From Chloroflexota bacterium (GTDB taxonomy: Bacteria; Chloroflexota; Anaerolineae; UBA2200; JACIWT01), in the NCBI GenBank assembly GCA_014360825.1, contig JACIWT010000007.1:62001-126000 (forward strand): a DNA stretch of 64,000 bases, given 5' to 3'. Under the pieces are notes generated by a model. That model saw only the letters and a program-made list of their open reading frames with translations, made no database searches and was not told the origin of the DNA. Position numbers and translations under genes: made by a program. Positions 17,892 through 25,443 of the stretch are shown here, piece by piece; position 1 is the first letter of the stretch; each line of letters opens with the position of its first letter.

Positions 17892-18953
17892 TCAGGGCAA
17901 GGGCGACCCGCCCTGCAAGAAACGCATCACATCGAAATAGGAGATCAGTAGCATAAGCGCTACCAGTGCTAACAGGCCTATGAAGTGTACGAAACCTTCT
18001 TTTTCTGGCGCGATGCGCTTGCCGCCGCGCAATCCCTCAACGATAATAAACAACACCCGTCCGCCGTCCAACCCAGGAATAGGCAGCAGATTGAAGACGA
18101 AAAAGTTGACGCTCAAAAAGGCAGCAAACCGAATCAGGCTGATGATTCCAGAACGGGCTACAATACCGGTCATCTGCATGATACCCACCGGCCCCGCAAA
18201 GTCCTGTGGGCTCACCTGTCCCTGAAACAGATATTCAAACGTCGTGGCAATTAGTCCCACCATAGATCCAACGTCCGCGAATCCTTTCGATATCGCCGTC
18301 CAAATCGGTTGGCGACGCGGCTCGAACACGTAATCCTTCATGCCAAGGCTCACTCCAAGCGCCCCTTGACCTGGCGGAGGGTTCACTCTCGGCGTGACAC
18401 GCACGATCAGCGTCTCTGTACCCCGCTCGATGGTCAAAGAGATCTCTTGCCCAGCCAATTCCTTGATACGATTTACCATGTCCACATACGTATGGAAAGG
18501 TGTACCTTCCACCGCCACGATCACATCATCAGGACGCAAGCCAGCGGCCTCGGCTGGCGACGCTGGTGCTACTTCGTGAATCACTACTTTGCCAACTGCT
18601 ACCGGTTCGCCAATTAGATAGACTGAAGTCGCTAATAAGATTGCAAGCAGCAGGTTCATAAGTGGGCCCGCGGAGAGAGTAAGCAATCGGGTAGTGAGAC
18701 TCTGGCGGGCAAAACTGTCGGGTGCGGAAGGATCTTCTTCTCCCAACATCCGCACGAACCCGCCCAACGGCAACGCATTCAGCGTGTACCTCGTTCCATC
18801 GCGCACGGCAATGGTCGCCAGGCGCGGCGGGAATCCTAAGCCAAATTCCTCCACTCTAATACCAGCACGTTTGGCAGCGATAAAATGCCCAGTCTCGTGA
18901 GCCAATACCAGCACACTAAAGACAACCACAAACGATGCTATCGTGAATAGCAT
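17892..18953 (-). CDS. rseP: Site-2 intramembrane metalloprotease (RseP/MucP family)
   Basis: A 353-residue M50 protease. The zinc site HETGH is in the first membrane helix (residues 22-26). A PDZ domain follows (about 115-190, VAPASPAEAAGLRPDDVIVAV). The third active-site element LLPIPGLDGGRV is near 290, in the later membrane part. It cleaves membrane-spanning substrates such as anti-sigma factors after a first cut. The start at ATG 18953 follows AAGGGGA; the upstream M at 18980 is less likely. The 5' untranslated region holds a hairpin and a promoter. Confidence 0.9.
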   Translation of the reverse strand: MLFTIASFVVVFSVLVLAHETGHFIAAKRAGIRVEEFGLGFPPRLATIAVRDGTRYTLNALPLGGFVRMLGEEDPSAPDSFARQSLTTRLLTLSAGPLMNLLLAILLATSVYLIGEPVAVGKVVIHEVAPASPAEAAGLRPDDVIVAVEGTPFHTYVDMVNRIKELAGQEISLTIERGTETLIVRVTPRVNPPPGQGALGVSLGMKDYVFEPRRQPIWTAISKGFADVGSMVGLIATTFEYLFQGQVSPQDFAGPVGIMQMTGIVARSGIISLIRFAAFLSVNFFVFNLLPIPGLDGGRVLFIIVEGLRGGKRIAPEKEGFVHFIGLLALVALMLLISYFDVMRFLQGGSPLP

Positions 18954-18980
18954 TGATCGTCCCCTTCCCGTTTGGAGCAC

Positions 18981-19009
18981 AATCGCCGGGACACATTCCT
19001 CCGGCGATT
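18981..19009 (-). promoter_or_regulatory. Hairpin in the rseP 5' leader
   Basis: Perfect 9-bp stem AATCGCCGG/CCGGCGATT with an 11-base loop, ahead of the start codon and downstream of the promoter. No T-run follows, so it is not a typical terminator. It could be a regulatory structure. Confidence 0.35.
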
Positions 19010-19012
19010 CAT

Positions 19013-19042
19013 ATTTTACATTAATTGCTGATATTAGGACAA
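19013..19042 (-). promoter_or_regulatory. Putative promoter of rseP
   Basis: On the minus strand TTGTCC, 18-base spacer, TAAAAT, lying between the isopentenyl phosphate kinase stop and the protease gene. Confidence 0.4.
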
Positions 19043-19136
19043 GTCGCGATGGTGGGTACGCATTGGGATCTGGGCGGGCCTGGGCATGCCGAGGACTCCG
19101 AGGTGACTGCGAGCGCGCTGATTAAATTCCAAGTGG

Positions 19137-19937
19137 CTAGGGGTGGATGACCGTGCCACGCACTGGCTCGCCCAGCAATGCAGCGCGCACGCGCCCCGGA
19201 TGTATCCCTGATAGGAGAGCAACGCGCAGATCCCCCAGTTCCCGCACTAAAGCCAACATTAGCATCACCTTCGATGCCATGCCGCCAGTTACATCCACGC
19301 CGTGCGAGCCCGAAAGCACTTGGATGACTTGAGCGGCGTTGGCTCTCGAAATCTCTGGTATCGGTTGTGCGCGGGGGTCTTTGTTGGGATCAGAGGTGAA
19401 CACACCATTCACCTCTCCGGCCAAAATAATGCGTGAGGGATGCAATGCTCGTGCCAAATAGGCGAAGATCATCTCTGTGGAGATAATAGTGGTGCCCCAC
19501 TCGGTGTCAAGCGCCACGTCGCCGTATACCAGCGGCACCAGTCCGTGCCTCAACAGTTCTTCCACAGGCCACTCGGCCATACTTACCAACCGTCCAGCCG
19601 TTGCTTGTGCTGAGGCCGATGGCTGAACTGAGACGACTGGGACACCCTCCGTCAAGAAAATGCCAGCCACGAGTCGGTTCAAATGGTTGGCCATAGCAGA
19701 GGTTTCCGCGTAACCCATCCAATTCGTAACACCTGTCTGCACGTGATACTTGTGGGCCACAATGTGGCCGAAGGAGCCAGCGCCATGCCCCAGCACCAAC
19801 TGCAAATCAGGCCGGTTTTTCAGGGCCTCGCGTACCTCTCGCGCAAGCCGACGAGTGAGGCGACGGCGAAAAACTCCCGGCCGCCGCTTATCAGTGATAA
19901 GAGATCCGCCCAGTTTCAGAAAAACCAACTCAGTCAA
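19137..19937 (-). CDS. Isopentenyl phosphate kinase
   Basis: A 266-residue amino acid kinase-fold enzyme that makes isopentenyl diphosphate from isopentenyl phosphate and ATP. It shows KLGGSLITDK (residues 8-17), GHGAGSFGH (50-58) in which the last His matches the substrate-phosphate His of archaeal IPK, VYGDVALD near 147, and GGMASK near 221. This is the last step of the archaeal mevalonate routes. It overlaps by eight bases the stop of the gene for the small phosphomevalonate dehydratase subunit, in an operon with the large subunit and the decarboxylase. That context strongly supports IPK over a glutamate or uridylate kinase. Confidence 0.92.
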   Translation of the reverse strand: MTELVFLKLGGSLITDKRRPGVFRRRLTRRLAREVREALKNRPDLQLVLGHGAGSFGHIVAHKYHVQTGVTNWMGYAETSAMANHLNRLVAGIFLTEGVPVVSVQPSASAQATAGRLVSMAEWPVEELLRHGLVPLVYGDVALDTEWGTTIISTEMIFAYLARALHPSRIILAGEVNGVFTSDPNKDPRAQPIPEISRANAAQVIQVLSGSHGVDVTGGMASKVMLMLALVRELGDLRVALLSGIHPGRVRAALLGEPVRGTVIHP

Positions 19938-20328
19938 TGATCACCGTTTCTCCGTCTATTGTCACCCTGTCGCCGGTAACGATTTGTGAAATGTCCACTT
20001 GATCTACCATCGGGATGCCAGCAATAATCGCACCGACAGCAACGATGGGCTCGCTCTCGCTATTGATGATGGCGGCCGGGGCCACCCCATTGCGGGCTAG
20101 TCGGTAGATAATGTACGAGCCCACGGTGCTGCCTTTCCCAGAGGGAAAGACGAGTATACGCCCAGCGATGCTCTGGCCCTCCAGATCATGCCCAACTTCG
20201 ATCACACAGGCCGTCTCTGGGTCCACGCCACCCAGAAAACTTATGGGTTCGCGACTCACCAACGCCAGGCCGGATGCCCGACCGGCCTTAATCACACGTC
20301 CCTTCAAGCGTCGTTCCACAGTGCTCAT
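19930..20328 (-). CDS. Phosphomevalonate dehydratase small subunit (aconitase X swivel domain, DUF126)
   Basis: A 132-residue swivel domain of aconitase X. The conserved core is GRVIKAGRASGLALVS, FLGGVDPETA, RILVFPSGKGSTVGSY and APAAIINSESEPIVAVGAI. With the large subunit it forms an iron-sulfur dehydratase. In archaea this enzyme turns mevalonate 5-phosphate into trans-anhydromevalonate 5-phosphate; other aconitase-X enzymes act on hydroxyproline-derived substrates. The neighbours (IPK on one side, UbiD-type decarboxylase on the other) point to the mevalonate function. There are 97 bases between it and the large subunit gene. Confidence 0.9.
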   Translation of the reverse strand: MSTVERRLKGRVIKAGRASGLALVSREPISFLGGVDPETACVIEVGHDLEGQSIAGRILVFPSGKGSTVGSYIIYRLARNGVAPAAIINSESEPIVAVGAIIAGIPMVDQVDISQIVTGDRVTIDGETVIID

Positions 20329-20425
20329 GACTTCTACCTTCGCCGATAGAGTGCAACCGCCAACGGGACACTATGGTCGCAGGAAATGGATGCCGACCGA
20401 TGTGGCAGTGTGCTTGTCCTTCCCG

Positions 20426-21718
20426 TCACGGCCTTCGACCGGTCCCTCTCCATTGGCCAGTCAGCGCTGCGGCGATGCACCTCTCGAGCGGCCCGAAACG
20501 CACGTTTAAACCCAGCTGGCTCGGCGCGTAAAACGCAGTTTTCGCTGAGTTCGTGGCTAGACTTTGGAACCCCAATTCGGCCACTGGTGCAACGATAGGG
20601 CAAGTGTCTGCGACCACTTTCCCTCCTGCGTTCTCGATAGTGGCAACATAGCCACGCTGCTGGGCTTCCTCTTTCGTCTCGCGGGCAGTTGTTATCCACA
20701 GAGTTGCCCGTACGCGTTGACCAGTCAACGAGTCTGCGATGCGATGGAGAGTAGCAAGTGTGGCATGTGGACAGCCTATGTGCACGAAATCAATCTGGTC
20801 CAGGGGCCCATTCAACGCCGCGTAGCCCTCAGACAAACTACTCACCCGGACAACTCGGGCGTCAGAGCGGATGATTTCCGGCTGTGCTTCCGGGGTGACA
20901 CCTTCCACGTGGTAGAGAGCCACGGCCCCGCTCGCAGCCATTGCTGCACCTAACGCCATCAGCCTATCCAACCCGCTTTCTTCTCCGGCCACAAGCGCAT
21001 CAATCGCCCGGACTGGGTCGCCTGCCAAATCGCTCACATCGGGCACGTTTAAGTCCCGGAAATATGGCACCCCTGCGCCCACCAGCCGACCCACCAAATA
21101 ACCCAGCGCACCGAAATCCGCTTCGGATTCCACGGCGCAGTCAACTTCGATGACGTAATCCGCCTGGCGATTCCTCTCGAGATGATAACCATAGCGTGCT
21201 GTCCGACCAGTAATGGCTGCTGCCAATGCGCTCGGACCACCTTCACGGTTGGTACGGGCACCCAAAACGCTGTTGGCAAAACAGACCGCGGAAGACTCGC
21301 TCCAAGCCACATGCGCGCCTGGTTTGGGCACATTCCCAACCAGATAGGGCGTACAGGTACAAGTACATCGCACACCCATAGTCGAAAAAGTTTCGATAAC
21401 GGCGATCTGCTTTTCAGCAAAATCTTTGGAGAAACCCAACGTTTCCCAATCGCTCAGGTCCATACCCGCTGGGTTTAGCGTAGCGGGGACATGAACTCTT
21501 GCCCCCTCCGCAGCCCACTGGCGCAAGAATTCCAACCCAGCATCTCCCAGGTTCTTATAACTCACCCCAGAGATCTGGGCACTCTCGATGGGCACCAAGC
21601 CTTCCGCGCCGTATATTTTCCCCAGGGCCAGCACGATTTCCAGTGCCCGCTGAACTGCGGGCCCCTCTGCACCGGAGAGCATAGCCTGTTCTTCAGGATT
21701 TAGTCGTACGTCGCGCAT
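20426..21718 (-). CDS. Phosphomevalonate dehydratase large subunit (aconitase X catalytic)
   Basis: A 430-residue aconitase X catalytic subunit. Cysteines likely to hold the iron-sulfur cluster are in the CTCTCTPYL segment (residues 118-122), Cys146 (SSAVCFANSVLGARTNREGG) and the DTCPIV motif near 370. GRTARYGYH and the N-terminal LNPEEQAMLSGAEG match the family. It would dehydrate mevalonate 5-phosphate in the cytoplasm together with the DUF126 subunit. It starts directly after the decarboxylase stop (one base apart). Substrate is inferred from the gene context, not from the sequence alone. Confidence 0.9.
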   Translation of the reverse strand: MRDVRLNPEEQAMLSGAEGPAVQRALEIVLALGKIYGAEGLVPIESAQISGVSYKNLGDAGLEFLRQWAAEGARVHVPATLNPAGMDLSDWETLGFSKDFAEKQIAVIETFSTMGVRCTCTCTPYLVGNVPKPGAHVAWSESSAVCFANSVLGARTNREGGPSALAAAITGRTARYGYHLERNRQADYVIEVDCAVESEADFGALGYLVGRLVGAGVPYFRDLNVPDVSDLAGDPVRAIDALVAGEESGLDRLMALGAAMAASGAVALYHVEGVTPEAQPEIIRSDARVVRVSSLSEGYAALNGPLDQIDFVHIGCPHATLATLHRIADSLTGQRVRATLWITTARETKEEAQQRGYVATIENAGGKVVADTCPIVAPVAELGFQSLATNSAKTAFYAPSQLGLNVRFGPLERCIAAALTGQWRGTGRRP

Positions 21719-21719
21719 T

Positions 21720-23054
21720 TCAGAGGTACTTCGCCAGATCTACTGGCGGATAGCGAACTTTCTTAAAACGTGCTCGTTCTTTGTCCGAGAGACGCCGACC
21801 TGCTGCATCTGTCCAAGGTATAGTCGCGTCCAGACCCATTTTGCTGGTGCGTGATTTTTCCCCTGCCACATGTGTTGCCGAAGGGTCGAGTGAACTGCCA
21901 GGTTGGTTGTCGAGTACCAGCAAATCGCGGTCGGCTTGGAAACGCACCGAGAGCGCCCATTCCACATCTGCCGGGTCATGGATGTTCACATCCTCATCCA
22001 CTACTATCACGTGTTTGAGTGATGGGTGGCCACGGAAAGCGGCCTCAATGGCCCGCCGCCCATCTTCTGGCCCATGAGAACGGATTTGCACGACGGCGTG
22101 CAGCCATGAGCCGCCCCCAGGCGTCAAAAGCACATCTACGACATCGCAAACCTTGCTAACTTCCTGGAAAATAGTGGGTTCACGAGGCATGCCCATCAGT
22201 AATTTGTGTTCCTCGCCACCAGGCAATAGGGCTTGATAAATGGGAGCCCGCCGATGGGTAATGCAGGTCACTTCGAAGATAGGCTGTTGTCGCACAATGT
22301 CCCGTGTCAATGTCAGGTCGAAAAATGGACCTTCATCGGCCATTTCGCGGGTCAGGCGGCCCTCAAGCACGAACTCTGCATCGGCAGGCACTTCCAAATC
22401 CACTTTCTGACATTTCACCAAGGGCGTGGGTTCTAACGCGTTTGCGATGCCTAATTCATCTACGCCGGGGGCAGGCGACATCGCGGCTGCCAGCAAGACC
22501 GCCGTGCTGTTCCCAATGCAGAAGGCGATCTCAATCTCACCACCCGCTGCACGGAGTGCCGAGTCTGTGCCGCGTCCCTCGACAATCCGTGCTGCGAAAC
22601 GCCTCTCATCCAAGCGAAGGAGTCGGTGATAGCTCATGTTGCGCCCCAGGGTGGGATGTTTCACAATAGCAACTCCCGCTGTGACATAGGGGCCCGGATC
22701 ATCGGCAAAATGGGTCAGGATGGGCAACCGAGTCAAATCCACTTCGTGTTCGATTATCTCTTGGCAGGGACCTGAGGGGATGATTTCAGGCTCGATGGTA
22801 TTGCACAGCGCGTTCTGCATGATCCGTGGCAATTGCTCTGGCGACACGCCCAACCCCAGGGCAAAGAACTCGCGACGGGCACAAAGCCCTGCCACCACCG
22901 GGTAGTCAAAGCCTGCCACGTGCTCAAAGAGCACTGGCCGATTGTGCAAAGCATTGATAACCTGTGCCATTTCGACGTACGGGTCCACTGGTACACCGAT
23001 CCGGACCAATAGGCCCTGTTTCTCCATTTCAGTCAATAATGTTCGCAGGTTCAT
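21720..23054 (-). CDS. UbiD-family decarboxylase, probably anhydromevalonate phosphate decarboxylase
   Basis: A 444-residue UbiD-fold enzyme that needs prenylated FMN. Family marks are LTHFADDPGPYVTAGVAIVK, the RxxE-E type active-site group around LEGRLTREMADEGPFFD (near residue 225), YQALLPGGEEHKLLMG, and DEDVNIHDPADVEWAL. Ubiquinone-type UbiD enzymes are about 490 residues; this shorter form lies in an operon with IPK and aconitase X, so decarboxylation of anhydromevalonate phosphate to isopentenyl phosphate is the best inference. It overlaps the RNase Z gene by 26 bases. The flavin prenyltransferase (UbiX) is not in the window. Confidence 0.88.
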   Translation of the reverse strand: MNLRTLLTEMEKQGLLVRIGVPVDPYVEMAQVINALHNRPVLFEHVAGFDYPVVAGLCARREFFALGLGVSPEQLPRIMQNALCNTIEPEIIPSGPCQEIIEHEVDLTRLPILTHFADDPGPYVTAGVAIVKHPTLGRNMSYHRLLRLDERRFAARIVEGRGTDSALRAAGGEIEIAFCIGNSTAVLLAAAMSPAPGVDELGIANALEPTPLVKCQKVDLEVPADAEFVLEGRLTREMADEGPFFDLTLTRDIVRQQPIFEVTCITHRRAPIYQALLPGGEEHKLLMGMPREPTIFQEVSKVCDVVDVLLTPGGGSWLHAVVQIRSHGPEDGRRAIEAAFRGHPSLKHVIVVDEDVNIHDPADVEWALSVRFQADRDLLVLDNQPGSSLDPSATHVAGEKSRTSKMGLDATIPWTDAAGRRLSDKERARFKKVRYPPVDLAKYL

Positions 23055-23979
23055 CTTTTTCGTTTTTCTTGCGCATTACGCGTATCACATCAAAGTCACG
23101 CACTACCACGGTGTCTGGGAAGATGGCGCGAGCCTCTTCCTCAACCGCACGGCTTGAGTATCGCCGTGAGAGATGCGTCAGATAAAGGCGCCCCACCTCC
23201 GCCTTACGAGCCAATGTTGCAGCCTCGGCTGCCGTCAGGTGAGCGAATTTGGCGGCCATCTCAGCCTCTTCACGCAGATAGGTAGCCTCAATGACCAAAG
23301 CGTCAACCCCTCGCACCACAGGGACCAGATCATCCACCCGTCCAGCATCGCCCACCCAAGCCAATCGCACTCCAGGGACTTCCGGCCCCAATACCTGATC
23401 TGGTGTGATCGTTCGGCCATCAGGCAGAACAACATTCTCGCCCGCTACCAATCTTCTGCGCTCTGGGCCTGGAGGCACACCCAAGCGTTCGGCCTCCTCG
23501 GCCAAGAAGGGGCGATGGCCCTCTTCTTCAAATAGGTAACCGAAACACCCTGGCCCACGGTGGCTCACCGGGAAGGCATAGATGCTCAGCCGCCCGCTGT
23601 TCCAGATGAGGCCCGGCTTGACCTCCACGTATTTGATATCTAACTCCACTTCACCGCCACGTAATACCACAGCCATAAGGTCGCGAACGCGTTCCAAAGC
23701 CCAGGTTCCGCCATAGATAGTCAGTTCCGTGATCGCCTCCCACCGAGCGAAAGTGGATACCAATCCTCCCAGCCCCAAGATATGATCGAGGTGACCGTGG
23801 GTCAAGAGCACCTTGTCAAGCCTTTTGAAACCGAGACCACTGCGCAGTAATTGGCGTTGCGTACCCTCACCACAATCTATCAGGAAGCGTTGGTCTTGAT
23901 AGATCACCACGGCTGCTGATAACCCGCGCTCTACAGACGGTGCAGAGGCCGATGTCCCTAGGAAGATGATTTCAATCAT
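23029..23979 (-). CDS. rnz: Ribonuclease Z (tRNA 3' processing)
   Basis: A 316-residue metallo-beta-lactamase-fold nuclease. Residues 7-20 hold the family start LGTSASAPSVERG. The zinc motif is THGHLDH (near 60), then His in PVSHRGPG, Asp in WVGDAGR, and His-Leu-Thr in KFAHLTAAEAA, with LYLTHLSRRYS at the end. It removes the 3' trailer from tRNA precursors, a relevant point since both tRNA genes of the window lack an encoded CCA. It overlaps genes on both sides (26 bases with the decarboxylase gene, eight with the unknown gene), so all may be one operon. Confidence 0.9.
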   Translation of the reverse strand: MIEIIFLGTSASAPSVERGLSAAVVIYQDQRFLIDCGEGTQRQLLRSGLGFKRLDKVLLTHGHLDHILGLGGLVSTFARWEAITELTIYGGTWALERVRDLMAVVLRGGEVELDIKYVEVKPGLIWNSGRLSIYAFPVSHRGPGCFGYLFEEEGHRPFLAEEAERLGVPPGPERRRLVAGENVVLPDGRTITPDQVLGPEVPGVRLAWVGDAGRVDDLVPVVRGVDALVIEATYLREEAEMAAKFAHLTAAEAATLARKAEVGRLYLTHLSRRYSSRAVEEEARAIFPDTVVVRDFDVIRVMRKKNEKDEPANIID

Positions 23980-25333
23980 GTGTGCCCCTTTGTATCAGTT
24001 GTGTCAATTCCTCCACGGTCAGATGCGCTCGTACTGGGTCTGGGTGGGCCTGACACCAGCTTTCGATCTCTCGCCGGAAGCGTAGTAAGCCGAGGATATC
24101 GGTTGGATAGAGACGCGGGTTAATGCCCAGCCAGTTTACCTTATGGTTCGACAAGGTGGTCTGCCATTCGGCCATAGGCACAGTATCAAACGCGGGTGCG
24201 AAGTTGGGTAGCGGAGCAAAGAGCACCGGCATCTCCGTCGGTATTTCCGGTAACATGCGGCGTAGGAAATCCAGGCTGTCCCTGCAATTGAATGGTAGCC
24301 ACAATGGCAATAGACGGCTGATTCGGCTGGCCACTGGGTTCACTAGAGTGAAACAATCAAAGAAGACACCTCGTGGCTGGCGACCCTCTTTCTCGCTCAA
24401 TTTGCGATGGGCGCGATAGGCGAGTACAGAGAAAGCCTCAGGAGTGTTGCCCTCTAACGCCAGGAATTGGTAACCGTTTTGACGAGCGAATGCCTCACAC
24501 GCCGCCCGAAACTCCGGTAGCGTCCCCCACTCCGACTCGGGCTCAACCGAGAGCGGCAGATCCAATCGCCACCCACCAACGAATGGCGAACCCTCTGCCC
24601 GCTGCATAGCCTCGATCTCCGGTGTGCCGGTCATAAATTGCTCATCTGAGACACCGCCGAGTCCGCCCACTTGGAACGTATGTCGTTCAGCCACGCGATA
24701 TTGCCGCCACAGATAGCGGCAATCAATGAAGATGATGGTGCCACCGGGCTGCAGTCGGATGCGAATGAAATCGCGGTAGGCCTGGGGTAGGGCCAATAAC
24801 TTCATGCGGATGTGGTTAACGTATTTGACCAGAAAACGATCGTGCAACGGGTCATAATGATTCACGACCGCTAGATCGGGGTTATTCGCCAAGATGGGTT
24901 GGGCCAACGCATCGCCATGGGCTTTGTAGGTAGCAATATCATCCGGGTGGGCAGGGTCTCGGTAACTGGTTAGAAAATGCTCGGACAGGAAAGGCACCCC
25001 CAGTGCCGTTGCCAGATGGGCTACGCCGCCATTAGGCGCACCCAGGATAACCGCTGAATAGGGTCCTTTGCAATCGTGATACAACGAAACCGCATACTGG
25101 GCCAGGTTCTCCGTCCGGACTGCATGGGCGAATCGTGGATTGATACCAGAGGTAGCGACAACGCGTTCCACAGCCCAAGTAATCGCACGCGGACCGAGTA
25201 GCGAGATGAACCTCGCCGCCAACTCGGCCAGCGGCCCCCTGTCCTGTGAGGCAAAAAACTCGCCACGCAATGCAGCCGCCACAGAGCGCATAGCAATGGC
25301 TGAAGAATCGGTGTTTTCAATGTAAGCAGGCAT
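23972..25333 (-). CDS. Uncharacterised 453-residue protein in the isoprenoid operon
   Basis: I do not recognise this protein. It is soluble by appearance, with no signal peptide or long hydrophobic run. The middle shows a possible Rossmann-like strand and glycine turn (RLQPGGTIIFIDCRYLWRQYRV, residues about 205-226) followed by FQVGGLGGVSDEQFM. A segment near 90-100, VILGAPNGGVAHLATALGVPF, also looks like a nucleotide- or sugar-binding turn. The C-terminus has many Trp and Pro residues. It starts the group rnz-decarboxylase-dehydratase-IPK and overlaps rnz by eight bases. A methyltransferase-like fold is only a guess. Confidence 0.6.
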   Translation of the reverse strand: MPAYIENTDSSAIAMRSVAAALRGEFFASQDRGPLAELAARFISLLGPRAITWAVERVVATSGINPRFAHAVRTENLAQYAVSLYHDCKGPYSAVILGAPNGGVAHLATALGVPFLSEHFLTSYRDPAHPDDIATYKAHGDALAQPILANNPDLAVVNHYDPLHDRFLVKYVNHIRMKLLALPQAYRDFIRIRLQPGGTIIFIDCRYLWRQYRVAERHTFQVGGLGGVSDEQFMTGTPEIEAMQRAEGSPFVGGWRLDLPLSVEPESEWGTLPEFRAACEAFARQNGYQFLALEGNTPEAFSVLAYRAHRKLSEKEGRQPRGVFFDCFTLVNPVASRISRLLPLWLPFNCRDSLDFLRRMLPEIPTEMPVLFAPLPNFAPAFDTVPMAEWQTTLSNHKVNWLGINPRLYPTDILGLLRFRREIESWCQAHPDPVRAHLTVEELTQLIQRGTHD

Positions 25334-25443
25334 GGGCTATTCCGTCGCAAAAGCAACCGCTACTGCTAAATGGTGTCCTGGTTTGACACCCTGGTTAGAA
25401 CGACCCCCGTTCTCGTTACTTTCTCCCGTCTTCAGGTGCCTGA

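Noticed and set aside
21720-23054. Ubiquinone-type UbiD
   Set aside because: Shorter than ubiquinone UbiD and located with IPK and aconitase X, not with quinone genes.
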